NCBI GenBank assembly: GCA_027604705.1
Contig: JADHYV010000054.1
Span: 1 to 64,000, forward strand
DNA: 64,000 nt
Direction: 5' to 3'
From: Allomyces arbusculus
Taxonomy: Eukaryota > Blastocladiomycota > Blastocladiomycetes > Blastocladiales > Blastocladiaceae
This document shows positions 53,985 through 64,000 of the stretch, one piece after another (the first letter of the stretch is position 1; each line of letters begins with the position of its first letter). Both the position numbers and the translations under genes were made by a program. The notes under the pieces were generated by a model. It was not told where the DNA came from. It worked only from the letters and a program-made list of their open reading frames with translations, and made no database searches.

Positions 53985-56900
53985 ATGGCCGACGTCCAGA
54001 CGGTTGCCAACGCGCTGCAGCGCACGCTGAACCCGGCCACGCAGCGGCAAGGTGCGCGCGATTGCAACTGGGCCGTCATTCGCGCCAAGCTGGGACTCAC
54101 TCGCCGCGCATCCAATTCGTAGCCGAGGCCGAGCTTGCGCAAATCGAGACGCACGCCGGGTTTGCGCCGTTCCTGCTGCAGCTCGTCGCTGCTGCCCAAA
54201 TGGACCAGAACGTGCGGTTTGCGGGCGCCGTCTATTTCAAGAACTTCGTCAAGCGCCATTGGGTCGTCGACGAGGTCAACAAGATTGCCGATGCTGACCG
54301 CGCGACCATCAAGGCCGCAATTGTGGATGTCATGATTGCCGCACCGCCGCGGTTGCAGCTGCAGATTTCCGATGCGGTCACGATCATGGCTAACGCGGAT
54401 TTCCCGGGAAACTGGCCAACGCTCATCACGGTACCGTTTCGACTGATGGTGCGTGCCCAACTACGCGGCCAGAAACTGATTCGACTGGTGAACGTTTATC
54501 TAGGACTTGGTCAGCAAGCTGACGCCCGACAACTACCATGTCAACAACGGCGTCCTGCAAACGGCGCACTCGATCTTCAAAAAGTGCGTCTCCGCTGCGT
54601 GGTTTACGATGTGCGCACATTTATCTCCCTCGCTCACCCCCTCGGCACGTCTCTAGGTGGCGCCACCAGTACTCGTCCAACGCGGTGATTGAGGAAATCA
54701 AGCTGGTCATTGACAACTTTTACGTGACCTACGAACGGCTCTTCCTCGACGCCGACGCGCGACTGACGGCCGCGATCGCCGCCAAGGACAAGGCAGCGGC
54801 TGACCTGTTTGCGCACACGTTCCTGCTCCTCGCCAAGCTCTACCTGTCGATGAACGTGCAGGACCTGCCGTACCAATTTGAAGAGAACCAGGAAAAGTTC
54901 TTCCCCGTCTTCTTGAAGTATCTGGCGATCGATGCGCCGCTGCTCGAATCCGATTCGGACGAGGAAGCGTCGACGCTCGACAAGGTGCGCGCGGTGACGT
55001 GCGACATTGCCGCGCTCTATACCGACAAGTACGCGGAAGAGTGGAAGTATTTGCCGGCGTTTGTCGAGGCGACTTGGATGCTGCTCACCAAGACGTCGAC
55101 GCTGCCGAAGCACGACGTGCTCGTGGCGCGTGGCATGGCCCTGCTCACGACGATCGTGCGCCGCCCGGCCTACGCCAAGCAATTCGAGGCCGAGGCCACG
55201 CTCAAGTCGATTGTCGAGCAGATCGTCGTGCCCAACATGCAGCTGCGCGAGTCGGACGAGGAAAAGTTTGAGGACGAGCCCGTCGAGTACGTGCGGCGCG
55301 ACTTGGAGGGTTCCGACGCGGATACGCGCAAGCGCTCGGCCGCCGATCTCGTCAAGGGTCTGCTCGAGCAGCACGAGGTGCCCGTGACGAACCTGTGCGT
55401 GCAGTACATTACGCAGTTCATGACGGCCGACGCGGCCAAGCCCAACCTCAAGACCAAGGACGCGGCCGTCTCGCTGTTCATGGCTGTTGCGTCCAAGTCG
55501 CACGCGACGACCGCTGCGGGCGTGCGGTCGACGGCGCTCAACGTGCCGGAATTCTTTGCGCAGTACATGCTCGCCGACCTGCAGGCCCCGCGCGGGATCG
55601 CAACTGTCAACGCGCTGCGGTTCCTATCCATGTTCCGCCGTCAACTGATCGAGGCACACGCGGGCGCCGTGCTTCCGCTGCTCGGCGCGCACTTGCGCGA
55701 CCAGTCGTTTGCCGTGGCCACGTGGGCCGCCGTCGTGGTCGACCAGCTCGTCAAGGACCTGCCCGCGGCCGCAGTGGCCCCGCACCTGCCGGCGCTCGTT
55801 GCTGCGCTCGCCGCGATCCTGCAGGCGCAGACCGACCCGCTCAAGTGCCAGGAGCACGACTATGTCGCCAAGGCGCTGTACCGGCTCCTGCGCGTGGGTG
55901 CGGCTGACGCCGGCACCGTCCTGCCCGTTTGCGTGCACGCGCTGCAACTGACCATGGCGAACCCGGGCAACCCGAAATTCACGCATTTCCTGTTCGAATC
56001 CATTGCGGCGCTCATCAAGTCGACGTGCGACCGCGACGCGGCCGCGGTCGCGCAATTTGAGCAGTACCTGTTCCCGGTCTTCCAGGCGATGCTCACACAG
56101 GACATTGCCGAGTTTATGCCGTATGTCTTCCAGGTCATGGCACAATTGCTCGCTTACCACCCGGCGTCCGCGACGGCCGTCCCGCCGGCCTACGACGCGC
56201 TGCTCCCGCCGCTCTTGCAGCCGACGCTGTGGGAGAACGGCGGTAACGTGCCGGCGCTCGTGGCGCTCATCAAGACGTACCTGGTCAAAGCCGCGCCCGT
56301 GCTCGTCGCGCGCAACCAGTTGACGGCGGTGCTCGGCATTTTCCAGAAACTCGTCTCGTCCAAGGCGCACGCGACACAAGGGTTTGAACTACTGCAAAAT
56401 ATTGTCGCCTGCGTGCCCGCCGCCGCGTTTGCGCCCTACCGCAAGGCCGTGCTGACGGTGATTCTTACGAAACTTTCAGGCCCGTCGCCGGCACCCAAGT
56501 TCGTGCAGGCGTTCATCCAGTTCTGGGCGTTTTACTTGGCCGTGGCCCAGCCGAACGCGCAGGCCGCGATTGACGCGTTTGGCGAAGTCCAGCCGGGGCT
56601 CGCTACCTCGCTCATTTCGCACTTTGTCGCTCCCGGAATCGGCAAACTCACGGGCCGCGCACCCAAGCGCGCCGTCCTGCTCGGTTTTGGCCGGTTGCTT
56701 GCTGAATCGCCCGCGGCCGCGGAACTGACGGCGCCGTTGATCGTCGCGCTCGTGCATCTCGCCGCCGATCCGACGGCCGAAATCGCTGCGGCCGACGTGG
56801 ACACGGACGTGCTGGAAGAGATGGCGTACTCGGCCGGGTTCGCGAAGTTGCATGCGGCGGGCGACAGGAAGCTGGATGCGATGCCCGCGGTCAAGTCGGC

Positions 56901-57027
56901 AGTGGCCTACTTTGCCCAGGCGCTCGAGCGCGCGGCGGCAGGGAGCCCGGCGGTCGCGCAGGCGGTCACGCAGGCGGGGGATGTGGCGGTCGCGCGGATG
57001 CGCACGTTGGCGGCGGGTGCGCAGTAA
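53985..57027 (+). CDS. CSE1: Cse1/exportin-2, importin-alpha recycling factor
   Basis: Karyopherin-beta family exportin that returns importin-alpha to the cytoplasm with RanGTP. Exons 53985-54051, 54123-54430, 54504-54583 and 54657-57027 code for 941 residues, close to the usual ~960. The N-terminal importin-beta-like repeat shows AGAVYFKNFVKRHW and DFPGNWPTLI. Next come NGVLQTAHSIFKKWRHQYSS across the third intron, the family signature LNVQ/MNVQDLPY, then VPNMQLRESDEEKFED and YVRRDLEGSDADTRKR. Farther on are FMPYVFQVMAQLL, LLQPTLWENGGNVPALV and FQKLVSSKAHATQGF. The start lies in a good context (CACCATGG), and the first exon codes 22 residues. Confidence 0.94.
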
Positions 57028-58785
57028 GGCCGAGTGGAGGGCGGACCGTGGTGGCAGAAAGATTGCGTTTTGTACTTTTTTGGGGTTTGATTTGGTGTGC
57101 GCTTTGGCAGACGAGGAATTTAGTTTTCTCTTTCGGTTGCAAGCGCATTGATTGAGGGAAGGGAGAGGGGATGCCGCTGGCGATGGAGAGTGTGCTTGGC
57201 TGTTGACTCTTTGCTGAAGTGATTGACAGTTGATCAGTCCACCACCGCCGGCCCACCGTCAGCCCGCCCGATGGTCGGAAGAAGTGCCTAAACAGCGGCG
57301 TCCAGATGTGGAACTACGATTTGCACCTTTCGCGCAACAAGTCGTGCATACGGAGACAGGCCGAAGCTCATCCGTCCTCCTTCATGGTTCCGCTGCGCTT
57401 ATCGCCAAAGAAGGGGCCGATCGCGCCGCTCGCGCTGCTGCCATCAATGATGCGCAAGTCGATCAGCCGCCCGGTGGACATGGACCTCATCGTCGATGGC
57501 CCAACCCGCCCAGTCCGCCCAGTCCGCCCAGTCCGCCCTGCCCACCCGATTGGTGCAACCCAACCAGCTATCCAGCAGTGGCCGAACCACCATCGGCGAG
57601 TGTGACTGCAGCGACTCTGGCTCTCCAACTGCCGCTCTCCCGGTCCGCCCTCCCCGCATTGTCTCCCGCCCTCTCCACCTGTCATTGTAAATGTTTACAC
57701 AGATGCGCGTCCGCCCGCACAGCAATCTGCTGCTCGCCGTTTCCCCGCCTTCCGCGGGAATCATGAGGCAGGCTGGAATTTCAAGCATCCGTCGATCTCG
57801 CTTGTGATCCAACTATTCTTATGCGTGCAATTGCGCCGAGAAAGTGCACACAATCACCCACCACTACCCCCCATAAGGAACATCATATTTCACAGGAGAG
57901 TAACGAACTCCGGAGCGGCCGCGCTTGATGCTCGTCGTCGCTCATTGTCCGCGAGAGAAGAGAGACAGTGCAAGTACAGCACGCGCTCACTCGCGATGCT
58001 GTGGAATGTAAATCATCGACGAGTGATCATGGCTCGGGAACGCCGGCGAGCTCGGGTGCGCACGTTTTATGCAAGGCGCAACCGCCGCTCGACTTGTCAG
58101 CGCGACCTTCGAGCCATCACCGACAAAGGGCCCACGTCGCAGCACGCGAGACTGAGTTGGCCACACTTCTCTCGCCCATCGACCAACCGGCACGAACAGT
58201 TCATTCCACCCAGCCCTGGCCCTGGCCCGCACTCGCAACTTGGCGCAATCGCTCCGCGGCAACCGCTGCCCAACGCCGCGGCCGTCGCCAGCACCAATCT
58301 CGGGCCCCGCTGGCGCCCGCTGCCGCCGCCCGTTCGCGGCGAACTTGTGATCATTGGCTGGCCCGTTGCGGCCCGCTCGACCAAGTAATACCGCTCGAGC
58401 GGTCCACGCCGCGCTCTATTGCACCCGAACTCGCCCGCCGTGCTGTCAGTGGTGATTTGCTCGGCGCTGCTCTTGCTGCAGGTCGGCGAGGCCCGACAAC
58501 CAACCAGCCGCCAACCAACCGTGGCCCGTGGCTTGCCCGCCTGCCCACCTTCGAGCTCTGCTCCCTGCTCCGCGCAGCACCGGGCGTGCCAGGAAACGGC
58601 CACGGTCCACCCAAGGATACCCGCGCTGACGCTGACGTGTCCTGGTGACGTGCGCGCCCGCTGCTCTCGACCCTTTTTCTCTCGCGCTGCGCCCACGCCG
58701 CGGCGCTCTCGCAACTACACGACCCTCTCCACCCTGATCCTCCACCCGGCCTCTGCTGCCGCCGCCGCCGTGCGCGCACCCCGCC
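57028..58785. other. Intergenic, no gene seen
   Basis: 1.75 kb between CSE1 and the REEP-like gene. It includes a 9-bp tandem repeat at 57511-57537. Open frames on both strands lack recognisable features. Confidence 0.5.
57511..57537. repeat. 9-bp tandem repeat (CAGTCCGCC), three copies
   Basis: Three perfect units at 57511, 57520 and 57529, flanked by similar CCGCC sequence. Confidence 0.85.
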
Positions 58786-59919
58786 ATGGGCGCCAGCGAC
58801 CCGGTCCCGGTGATGCTCGCCAAGGCGTACCTGTACGTTCTCCGCTGGTTACCATGCGCAATGGTTCCTTTCTGACCTCTCTTTGCCCACAATACAGGAC
58901 AACGTCGTCACTGTACGCGACGCTCGCGCTCCTCTCGGCCCCGAGCACGCCTACATCGTCACGGCGCCGCCGCGACCCGTGGTCCAGCAAGGATTGGTTC
59001 GCGCACGACGACGACCGGAGCCACGACAAGAACAGTGCCAACCGCCGGCAACGCGCGAGGGCCGTCCGTGCGCACTTGGTCTATTGGATCGCGGTCGCGG
59101 GTCTGCAGGCCGTTGAGCGTGCGGCCGACCGTGTCCTCCCGCGCGTCCTGCCGCGAGCCGCTATCGCGGCGCTCAAGGTGGCCGTGGTCGCAGTAATGCT
59201 GGTCGCGAAGCAGCCGGTACGTGACCTCGCTGCCAATTATTTATCGTTAAGTTTGAGCGGTTCACCGACCCTCTTGTACAATAGGGCGTCTACTGCGCGT
59301 TCAAGCAATACGTGCGGCCAGTATTGCGGTACGTGCAATCGACGTGGACGTTGTTGGCGCAGGTGCGTTTCTTTGCTTCCGTTTCTTCTTCTTTGAGTGC
59401 CAGGGACCCGGGAACTGATCGTCTGTGACGTTTGAGCTACCGCAGTCGCCACGCACCGGCTACCATGCACCGCGCGTCCGACCGCACCCGACGCCACCGC
59501 CACCTGCGCCCGCGGCCGCTGCCGTGCATGCATCCGCGGCGCCTTGGTTCGCGTGGTCCATGTGGCCGCTGACGCCCACGCTCCCACCGCCTGTTCTCGC
59601 CGCACCAGTGTCGACCGCACCACGACGGCACCGACACCGTGCAATGTATGACGAGAACGAGGAGGATAGCGACGCGCCGTCGAATGGGTCGAACAGCAGT
59701 ACCGGGACCACCACGACAACGACAACCACGACGACAACGACGACGACCACGACGTACTACGCATGGTGGGTCGAGCCCGACATGGATGCCGCGGCGGCCG
59801 TGACCGCGCACGTGCCGTTCACGTACCCGTCTCCCCCACCGTCACCACGCGTCCGTTCCGCGCGGCCAATGCGGGCTGCGCGCCGAGCTGGTGCGCGCGC
59901 GTTGCCGCCGGCCGTTTGA
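58786..59919 (+). CDS. REEP/HVA22 (TB2/DP1)-like ER-shaping membrane protein
   Basis: Exons 58786-58832, 58898-59216, 59285-59362 and 59446-59919 code for 305 residues. The core pattern is that of the TB2/DP1/HVA22 family: HLVYWIAVAGLQAVERAADRV, a hydrophobic hairpin-type stretch (IAALKVAVVAVMLVAK), then GVYCAFKQYVRPVLRYV. Such proteins (Yop1, REEPs) insert hairpins that curve tubular ER. The C-terminal half is different: a Pro/Ala-rich region, an acidic segment, a run of 16 Thr coded by mixed ACN codons (59707-59753), and a Pro/Arg-rich end. The start ATG has context GCCATGG. Exon phases agree. The tail is unusual for the family. Confidence 0.75.
59707..59753 (+). repeat. ACN trinucleotide tract coding poly-Thr
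   Basis: A run of ACC/ACG/ACA codons inside the last exon of the REEP-like gene. Codon mixing suggests it is older than a pure microsatellite, or selected at the protein level. Confidence 0.8.
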
Positions 59920-61281
59920 GCGCATGTAACATGTAACGCGGCGGGTCGTGATAGTTTTTGTGTGACGCTCCGTATAGCTTCCATTTTCCTCTTCTCTTCT
60001 CATTTCCCCGCCCGCCCGTCCGTCCGCGCGCGTATGCACGAACGGACTCGCGCGGGTTTTTTTGTGTGGATATCCTCGGCCCCTCCCCCACCCCTTGACC
60101 TTCCCGGTTTATTTTTATTATTTTACATCGATACAGGGCATCTTTGTACAGGGACTTTCGAGCGACTTGTTGTGTGCGAGGGAACCATTGCCGGAGCGCG
60201 GAAATACACATGTACGTACGGTGGCCGCTGCGATGATCGCGGCTGTGATTCGGACGCAGCCGCTTGCGCGCTTCGTCGATGGAGGCAGACCGCGCGGGCC
60301 GCGGTGCCAGGGGGACCAAGGGTCGGACCAAGGTCGCACGCCCGCGTCGCTGTGACTTTATTTCGCTCGTGCCGGCGGCCTTGGCTGTTGACAGGTTTGG
60401 AAGCGAAGCGGGCAAGGCGCTCGACGGCGCGCAGCGCGTCCGCAGGGCGTCCCTCGTTCCCACCCAGACACAGAGTCACAGATGGTTGGTCCCGCGCGTC
60501 CGCGCCGTCCCGCTCAGCGCGCGAAGGCCTCCCCGCAGCCCTTCTCCCAAATTTTCATCTGTCCGGCTCGCATCGCATTGGGACGCGACTGACGGTGCGG
60601 ACAACGCTCCAATCAGCGGCGAAAGCCGAACGGGCCCTTCCGAGCTTGATCAACGTACGGTGCGCACGGGGCATTGCCATGCGCGCTTTCCATGCGCGCG
60701 CGCTGTGCGCACGTCGCCCGCGCGGCTGGCGTGTTCTCGCTGATCGAATTTCGGACGCCGAGCGGGCGACGGTGCGGACGGGTCGGCCGACCGACCGACC
60801 GTCAACGGCCTGTTGCGCGGCGTCGGAAGCGTTTGTGGTGGTGACCCCCGACTGGCGCCGCGGATTTCTGCGTGGGCGTGGGACCTTCCCTGGGATCGGC
60901 GGACCAACGTCGGTGGCGGGTCCCATGCACGATTTGATTTGGACGGGGCCGAGGACGGCGGCAGTGGTCGTGGTGGTGCGCCAGCCGACGAACCGACCGA
61001 ATTTGGGTTGGTTAGCACGACAGGGGGACAGCCGCGCGTCGTCGTCGCCAGCAGCAGGCTGTATAAAATGGCCCCGCCCCCCTCTGCGCTCCGAGCCCTC
61101 CACGGTGGCGATCAGCACGCATCAAGATCTGCGACGACGACGAGGAACTGCAACAGGCAGCAGCGCAACAACGACTACATAACGACCAGCGTCCTCCTTG
61201 ATACTGTTACAACAGTACCCGCTTCCGCGCAACCGGCCACCGACCCAAATTCGCAGCACCGTGATCACCAACCGACAACCA
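59920..61281. other. Intergenic with TATA promoter at right end
   Basis: 1.36 kb with no recognisable gene. TATAAAA lies at 61062-61068, ~220 bp upstream of the proposed start of the next gene. Confidence 0.5.
61062..61068 (+). promoter_or_regulatory. TATA box of the small low-complexity gene
   Basis: TATAAAA in a GC-rich setting (GCTGTATAAAATGGCC), on the strand of the gene that follows. Confidence 0.6.
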
Positions 61282-62107
61282 ATGCCGAGTACGTGTACTC
61301 CCCTTCGTCGGCCAGCGTCGTCGAATCCCACGCGGGACCCGCGGTCCTCATCTGGTGCCGCACAGAAAGACTAACGCGCGCCCCTCCTGATCAGAAGCAC
61401 CTCGTTTCGCGCTGTACCCAGCACGGCCCGCTCACGACAGCCCCACCGTCGGTGCACCCGGCGCGACCATGAAGCACCACCTGTACGCCTACCCGTACCC
61501 GGCCTGGACCCCGGCGGCGAGCAGCAGCACGGGCATGCTCTCGCCACCCGCGTCGGTCACACCCGGCCGGCGATCCGATGCGCGCGAATTCGATATGTGG
61601 GTCCCACCCCTACCCCCGCAACCTCCGCACGCCGTCGTGTTCAGTACGCCCGCGCACGCGTGCGCACGCGCATGCTCCACCGAGGCGCGACCGTTACCGC
61701 GCGCCGCGACGACGACACCGGCATCGACGCCGCCAACGCTGCGCGAGTTCTGGACCGCGCCGAGACCCTCACTCGCTGGACCGCGCGAATTCTGGACGAC
61801 GCCCGCGTGCGCCGACGCAGGGTTGCCGCCAACCCCGCCGACACCCACGTCCCCAGCGCTCACGGTCCCTGCGGCCGACTGCGCGCCGTCGCAGCCGCCA
61901 GTGCGGATCGCCGACGCGATGAAGGCGGCCGACGAGTTGCGGATGACGGGTGGAGTTTGGCCGGTCTCGACACGTGCTAGTGCACCGGCAGAGGGCGGCG
62001 TGCAGGCGAGGCCGCTCGTGCCGCTCGTGCCCGTCGTGCCCGTGCGGCAGCAGCAGCGGCGGTCCGCACCCTTCCGCAAACCGTACGACCGGCGTTCGGC
62101 GCCGTAA
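61282..62107 (+). CDS. Small Pro/Ala-rich protein of unknown function
   Basis: The main exon (61395-62107) is an open frame of 212 codons from its own ATG at 61469. A longer model adds a 7-nt coding exon (61282-61288, ATGCCGA), a GTACGT...CTAAC...CAG intron (61289-61394) and 25 in-frame residues, giving 239 residues. It is rich in Pro, Ala and Thr. Two REFWT motifs are spaced 16 residues apart (REFWTAP, REFWTTP), and the C-terminus is basic (QQQRRSAPFRKPYDRR). No signal peptide or domain was recognised. A TATA box, a plausible intron and an undisturbed frame support a real gene; which start is used is open. Confidence 0.5.
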
Positions 62108-62833
62108 GGAACGGGAGTGCATGTGGCGGGTGCGGTCTCTGCCGCGTCTCGCACATTCGACGACATGCTGGCCGCGTCGTGAATGGTGCAAACGATATCC
62201 TTGGTTTGTTTTATTCTTTTTTGAGCTTGGATTTCCGGTATCGGGTGGGGGAGAGGGGGGGGGGGTTATGCATGATACAGACTAGATACCATGGTGGTTG
62301 AAGGGGCGAAGGATGACCGATCAAAATCGCAATTAGCACAACGCATGGGCTCTCTGGAACCCTCATACTCGTGCAAATTAGGAACAGGTAGAAGCTGGTT
62401 GAGTTGGCCAGCGCGTCGCGCACGAGACGACCGGGAGAGCACCGGCGTTTCGATGGCACGAAGGCAGATGGACGATGGCAGTTGCACGAATGTGATTCTT
62501 TCAAATTGATGAGATTTCGCCAACATGAGGCGTGAACTCCGTCGGCGTCGGCGGGGGGGATGGTCATGGTCGGTTCGGCTTTGCTGTCGGACGGCACGAT
62601 GCCGCACAAGCAGCTTTTGGAGGAGCGTCTCGCGCTATGATCAACAGGACACGTGTGCCTCACGACGGTGAGAGACTCGTATCCACTTCGTCTCCGCATG
62701 TCGTGCTTGTTCGAGCTCCGTCGCGATTAGTGGCCAGCGCAGGGCGTACGACGAGACTCTGCAAGCAAGGCATCGAGTTTTGCCGACCAGCACCACCAGC
62801 GAAACCTGAGCCTGTGGCGACCAACACGCTACC
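62108..62833. other. Intergenic, no gene seen
   Basis: It holds the 3' flank of the small gene and the promoter of the last gene. A G-rich stretch lies near 62245-62265. Confidence 0.5.
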
Positions 62834-64000
62834 ATGACCGCCGCAACTTCGGCACAAGAAGCGATCCATGCACTCGCCCGCACACTCTCCAGCAGCCCAT
62901 CGGCGGCGCACGCGGTGCTCGCCAACGAAGCCGACCTGATGGGCCCGCTCGCCACGCTGCGCGAGACTCTCGCCGACCCAACCACTGGCGTCGAAGTCGC
63001 CGAAGCTGTGCTCTGCCGTGACCAGGCTCATGTCGATGTCGTGCTCAAGATTTTGGCTGAGGCTGTCCCGTCTGACCAGATGGCGGGGGATGACAGTGCC
63101 ATCGAGACGCTCGCGCACGTGCGCGATCGCTGCCTTGCAATTCTCGCCAATGCAGCGCGGTCCCCCACCGCGGCCAAGGCTTTGATCGACCACGCGCCGT
63201 TTATCGATGTGGTTCTTTCGACGTTCTTGTCGGATACGGACGCGCGCTTGCTCTCCACCTGCTTCCGGTGCGTTGCGCGGCCCTTGTCCGTTGATCCCTG
63301 TCAGCCAACACTAACGTCTTCTATCACTTCTTGCTATAGCCTCTTCTTGACCCTCCACTCGGCTCTGCCCAAGGACCCATCGGCCTCGCTGCCGCTGCTC
63401 ATCGCCGTTCTCGACGCGCGCGCCCTCGACCACGTGCTCGCCATCATTGCCGCAACACGCTCCCCAACCCTCTTGGCCTCTGCCGTGCCCGTGGCCACGG
63501 CATGGACATGGACGCTGCACAAACGGCTCGCGCTAGACCCGGAACCGGGCATGGACGCGGCGTTTCCCGTTGTTCCGCGGGAAACAGTGCAGGGTGCCAT
63601 CAATCGGTTGGCTGCAGCACTGGTGGATCCCGACGCTGGGCTGACGTGGGCAGCGGCTGAACTGGTGGTCAAGGCGCTCGGCACGTTTGCCATGATTGGG
63701 CCCGAGTGGCAGGCGCTGCTGGGTGCGTTTGCTTTGCCCGTTGCTGAGTGTTGGATTCCGTCCGACTCTCACGTCCCACCTCAACAACACAGAACCGCAC
63801 GGCGCCGCCCTCGTCCGCGCGTTCGCGTGCCAGTGGCCGTCAGTCGCGCGCGACACGCACCTCTCCCGGCCCGGCGGGCTCGCCGGGTGCTGGGTGCAAC
63901 TTGTCGCGCAGCTCACGTTGCATCTCGACGCGCACCACGTCATTGCAAGGTTGCACCGTGCCGGTCCGTATGCTACTCCAGCCCCATTCTGGCTTCGCCC
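62834..64000 (+). CDS. Helical protein of unknown function, 5' part (runs off the window)
   Basis: Exons 62834-63267, 63340-63722 and 63793 to the window edge, with GTGCGT donors and CTAAC branch-like sites, code for about 341 residues so far. The protein is rich in Ala and Leu with amphipathic helices (HAVLANEADLMGPLATLRET; AWTWTLHKRLAL; LTWAAAELVVKALGTFAMI), suggesting ARM/HEAT-like repeats, but no family was recognised. Intron 1 is 72 nt, a multiple of three without a stop. Intron 2 was placed at the GTGCGT after CTG because only that join keeps a helical, non-arginine-rich frame (EPHGAALVRAFACQW). The start ATG has context ACCATGA. Confidence 0.65.
   Translation, partial: MTAATSAQEAIHALARTLSSSPSAAHAVLANEADLMGPLATLRETLADPTTGVEVAEAVLCRDQAHVDVVLKILAEAVPSDQMAGDDSAIETLAHVRDRCLAILANAARSPTAAKALIDHAPFIDVVLSTFLSDTDARLLSTCFRCVARPLSVDPCQPTLTSSITSCYSLFLTLHSALPKDPSASLPLLIAVLDARALDHVLAIIAATRSPTLLASAVPVATAWTWTLHKRLALDPEPGMDAAFPVVPRETVQGAINRLAAALVDPDAGLTWAAAELVVKALGTFAMIGPEWQALLGAFALPVAECWIPSDSHVPPQQHRTARRRPRPRVRVPVAVSRARHAPLPARRARRVLGATCRAAHVASRRAPRHCKVAPCRSVCYSSPILASP

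Noticed and set aside
1-64000. CRISPR array, bacterial operons or riboswitches
   Set aside because: No regularly spaced repeats, and the genes are spliced eukaryotic genes. The only prokaryotic-type gene (cytidylate kinase) carries an intron.

Overview
The window looks like nuclear DNA of a GC-rich fungus. Genes are split by short introns (mostly 50-110 nt), and many housekeeping proteins are of clear opisthokont/fungal type (calcineurin B, Sec2, Arp8, Vps11, Cse1, a Snx4-like SNX-BAR protein). A family of secreted M36 metallopeptidases (fungalysins) is strongly expanded. That expansion, the base composition and the gene style suggest an early-diverging zoosporic fungus, perhaps Blastocladiomycota; this placement is an inference. 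All exon models were built by reading splice signals and matching family motifs by eye, and nothing was aligned by software.

Layout. 1-86: tail of an ABC-C transporter. 1.2-3.4 kb: fungalysin 1 (-). 4.2-5.9 kb: SNX-BAR sorting nexin (-). 6.5-7.6 kb: four-helix membrane protein (-). 8.4-8.9 kb: calcineurin B (+). 9.5-12.1 kb: Sec2-type Rab GEF (+). 13.3-17.2 kb: a tandem pair of fungalysins, the first a propeptide-only pseudogene and the second intact (+). 17.8-20.4 kb: ARP8 (-). 21.4-22.8 kb: F-box/LRR-like protein (+). 23.2-24.0 kb: catalytic-domain-only fungalysin pseudogene (+). 24.5-28.0 kb: VPS11 (-). 29.0-35.0 kb: a 1974-residue C2H2 zinc-finger protein (+). 35.6 kb: tRNA-Gly(UCC) (-). 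36.4-37.4 kb: bacterial-type cytidylate kinase (+). 38.9-49.0 kb: three seven-exon fungalysins (+, +, -). 51.5-53.5 kb: DUF707 membrane protein (-). 54.0-57.0 kb: CSE1 exportin (+). 58.8-59.9 kb: REEP/HVA22-like ER protein (+). 61.3-62.1 kb: small low-complexity protein (+). 62.8 kb to the end: 5' part of an unknown helical protein (+).

Two fungalysin gene types are interleaved with unrelated genes. Three-exon genes lie at 1.2-24 kb and seven-exon genes at 38.9-49 kb. Of seven copies, five look intact and two are broken. Each intact protein has a signal peptide, an FTP/PepSY-type propeptide and an HExxH catalytic domain, so the locus supplies secreted proteolytic capacity. The remaining genes are independent housekeeping functions: vesicle traffic (Sec2, Vps11, Snx4-like, REEP-like), nuclear export (Cse1), chromatin remodelling (Arp8) and calcium signalling (calcineurin B).

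The most general unexplained signal is the splice donor. About 44 of 48 inferred introns carry C at position +4 (GTACGT or GTGCGT) where A (GTAAGT) is the usual fungal choice.
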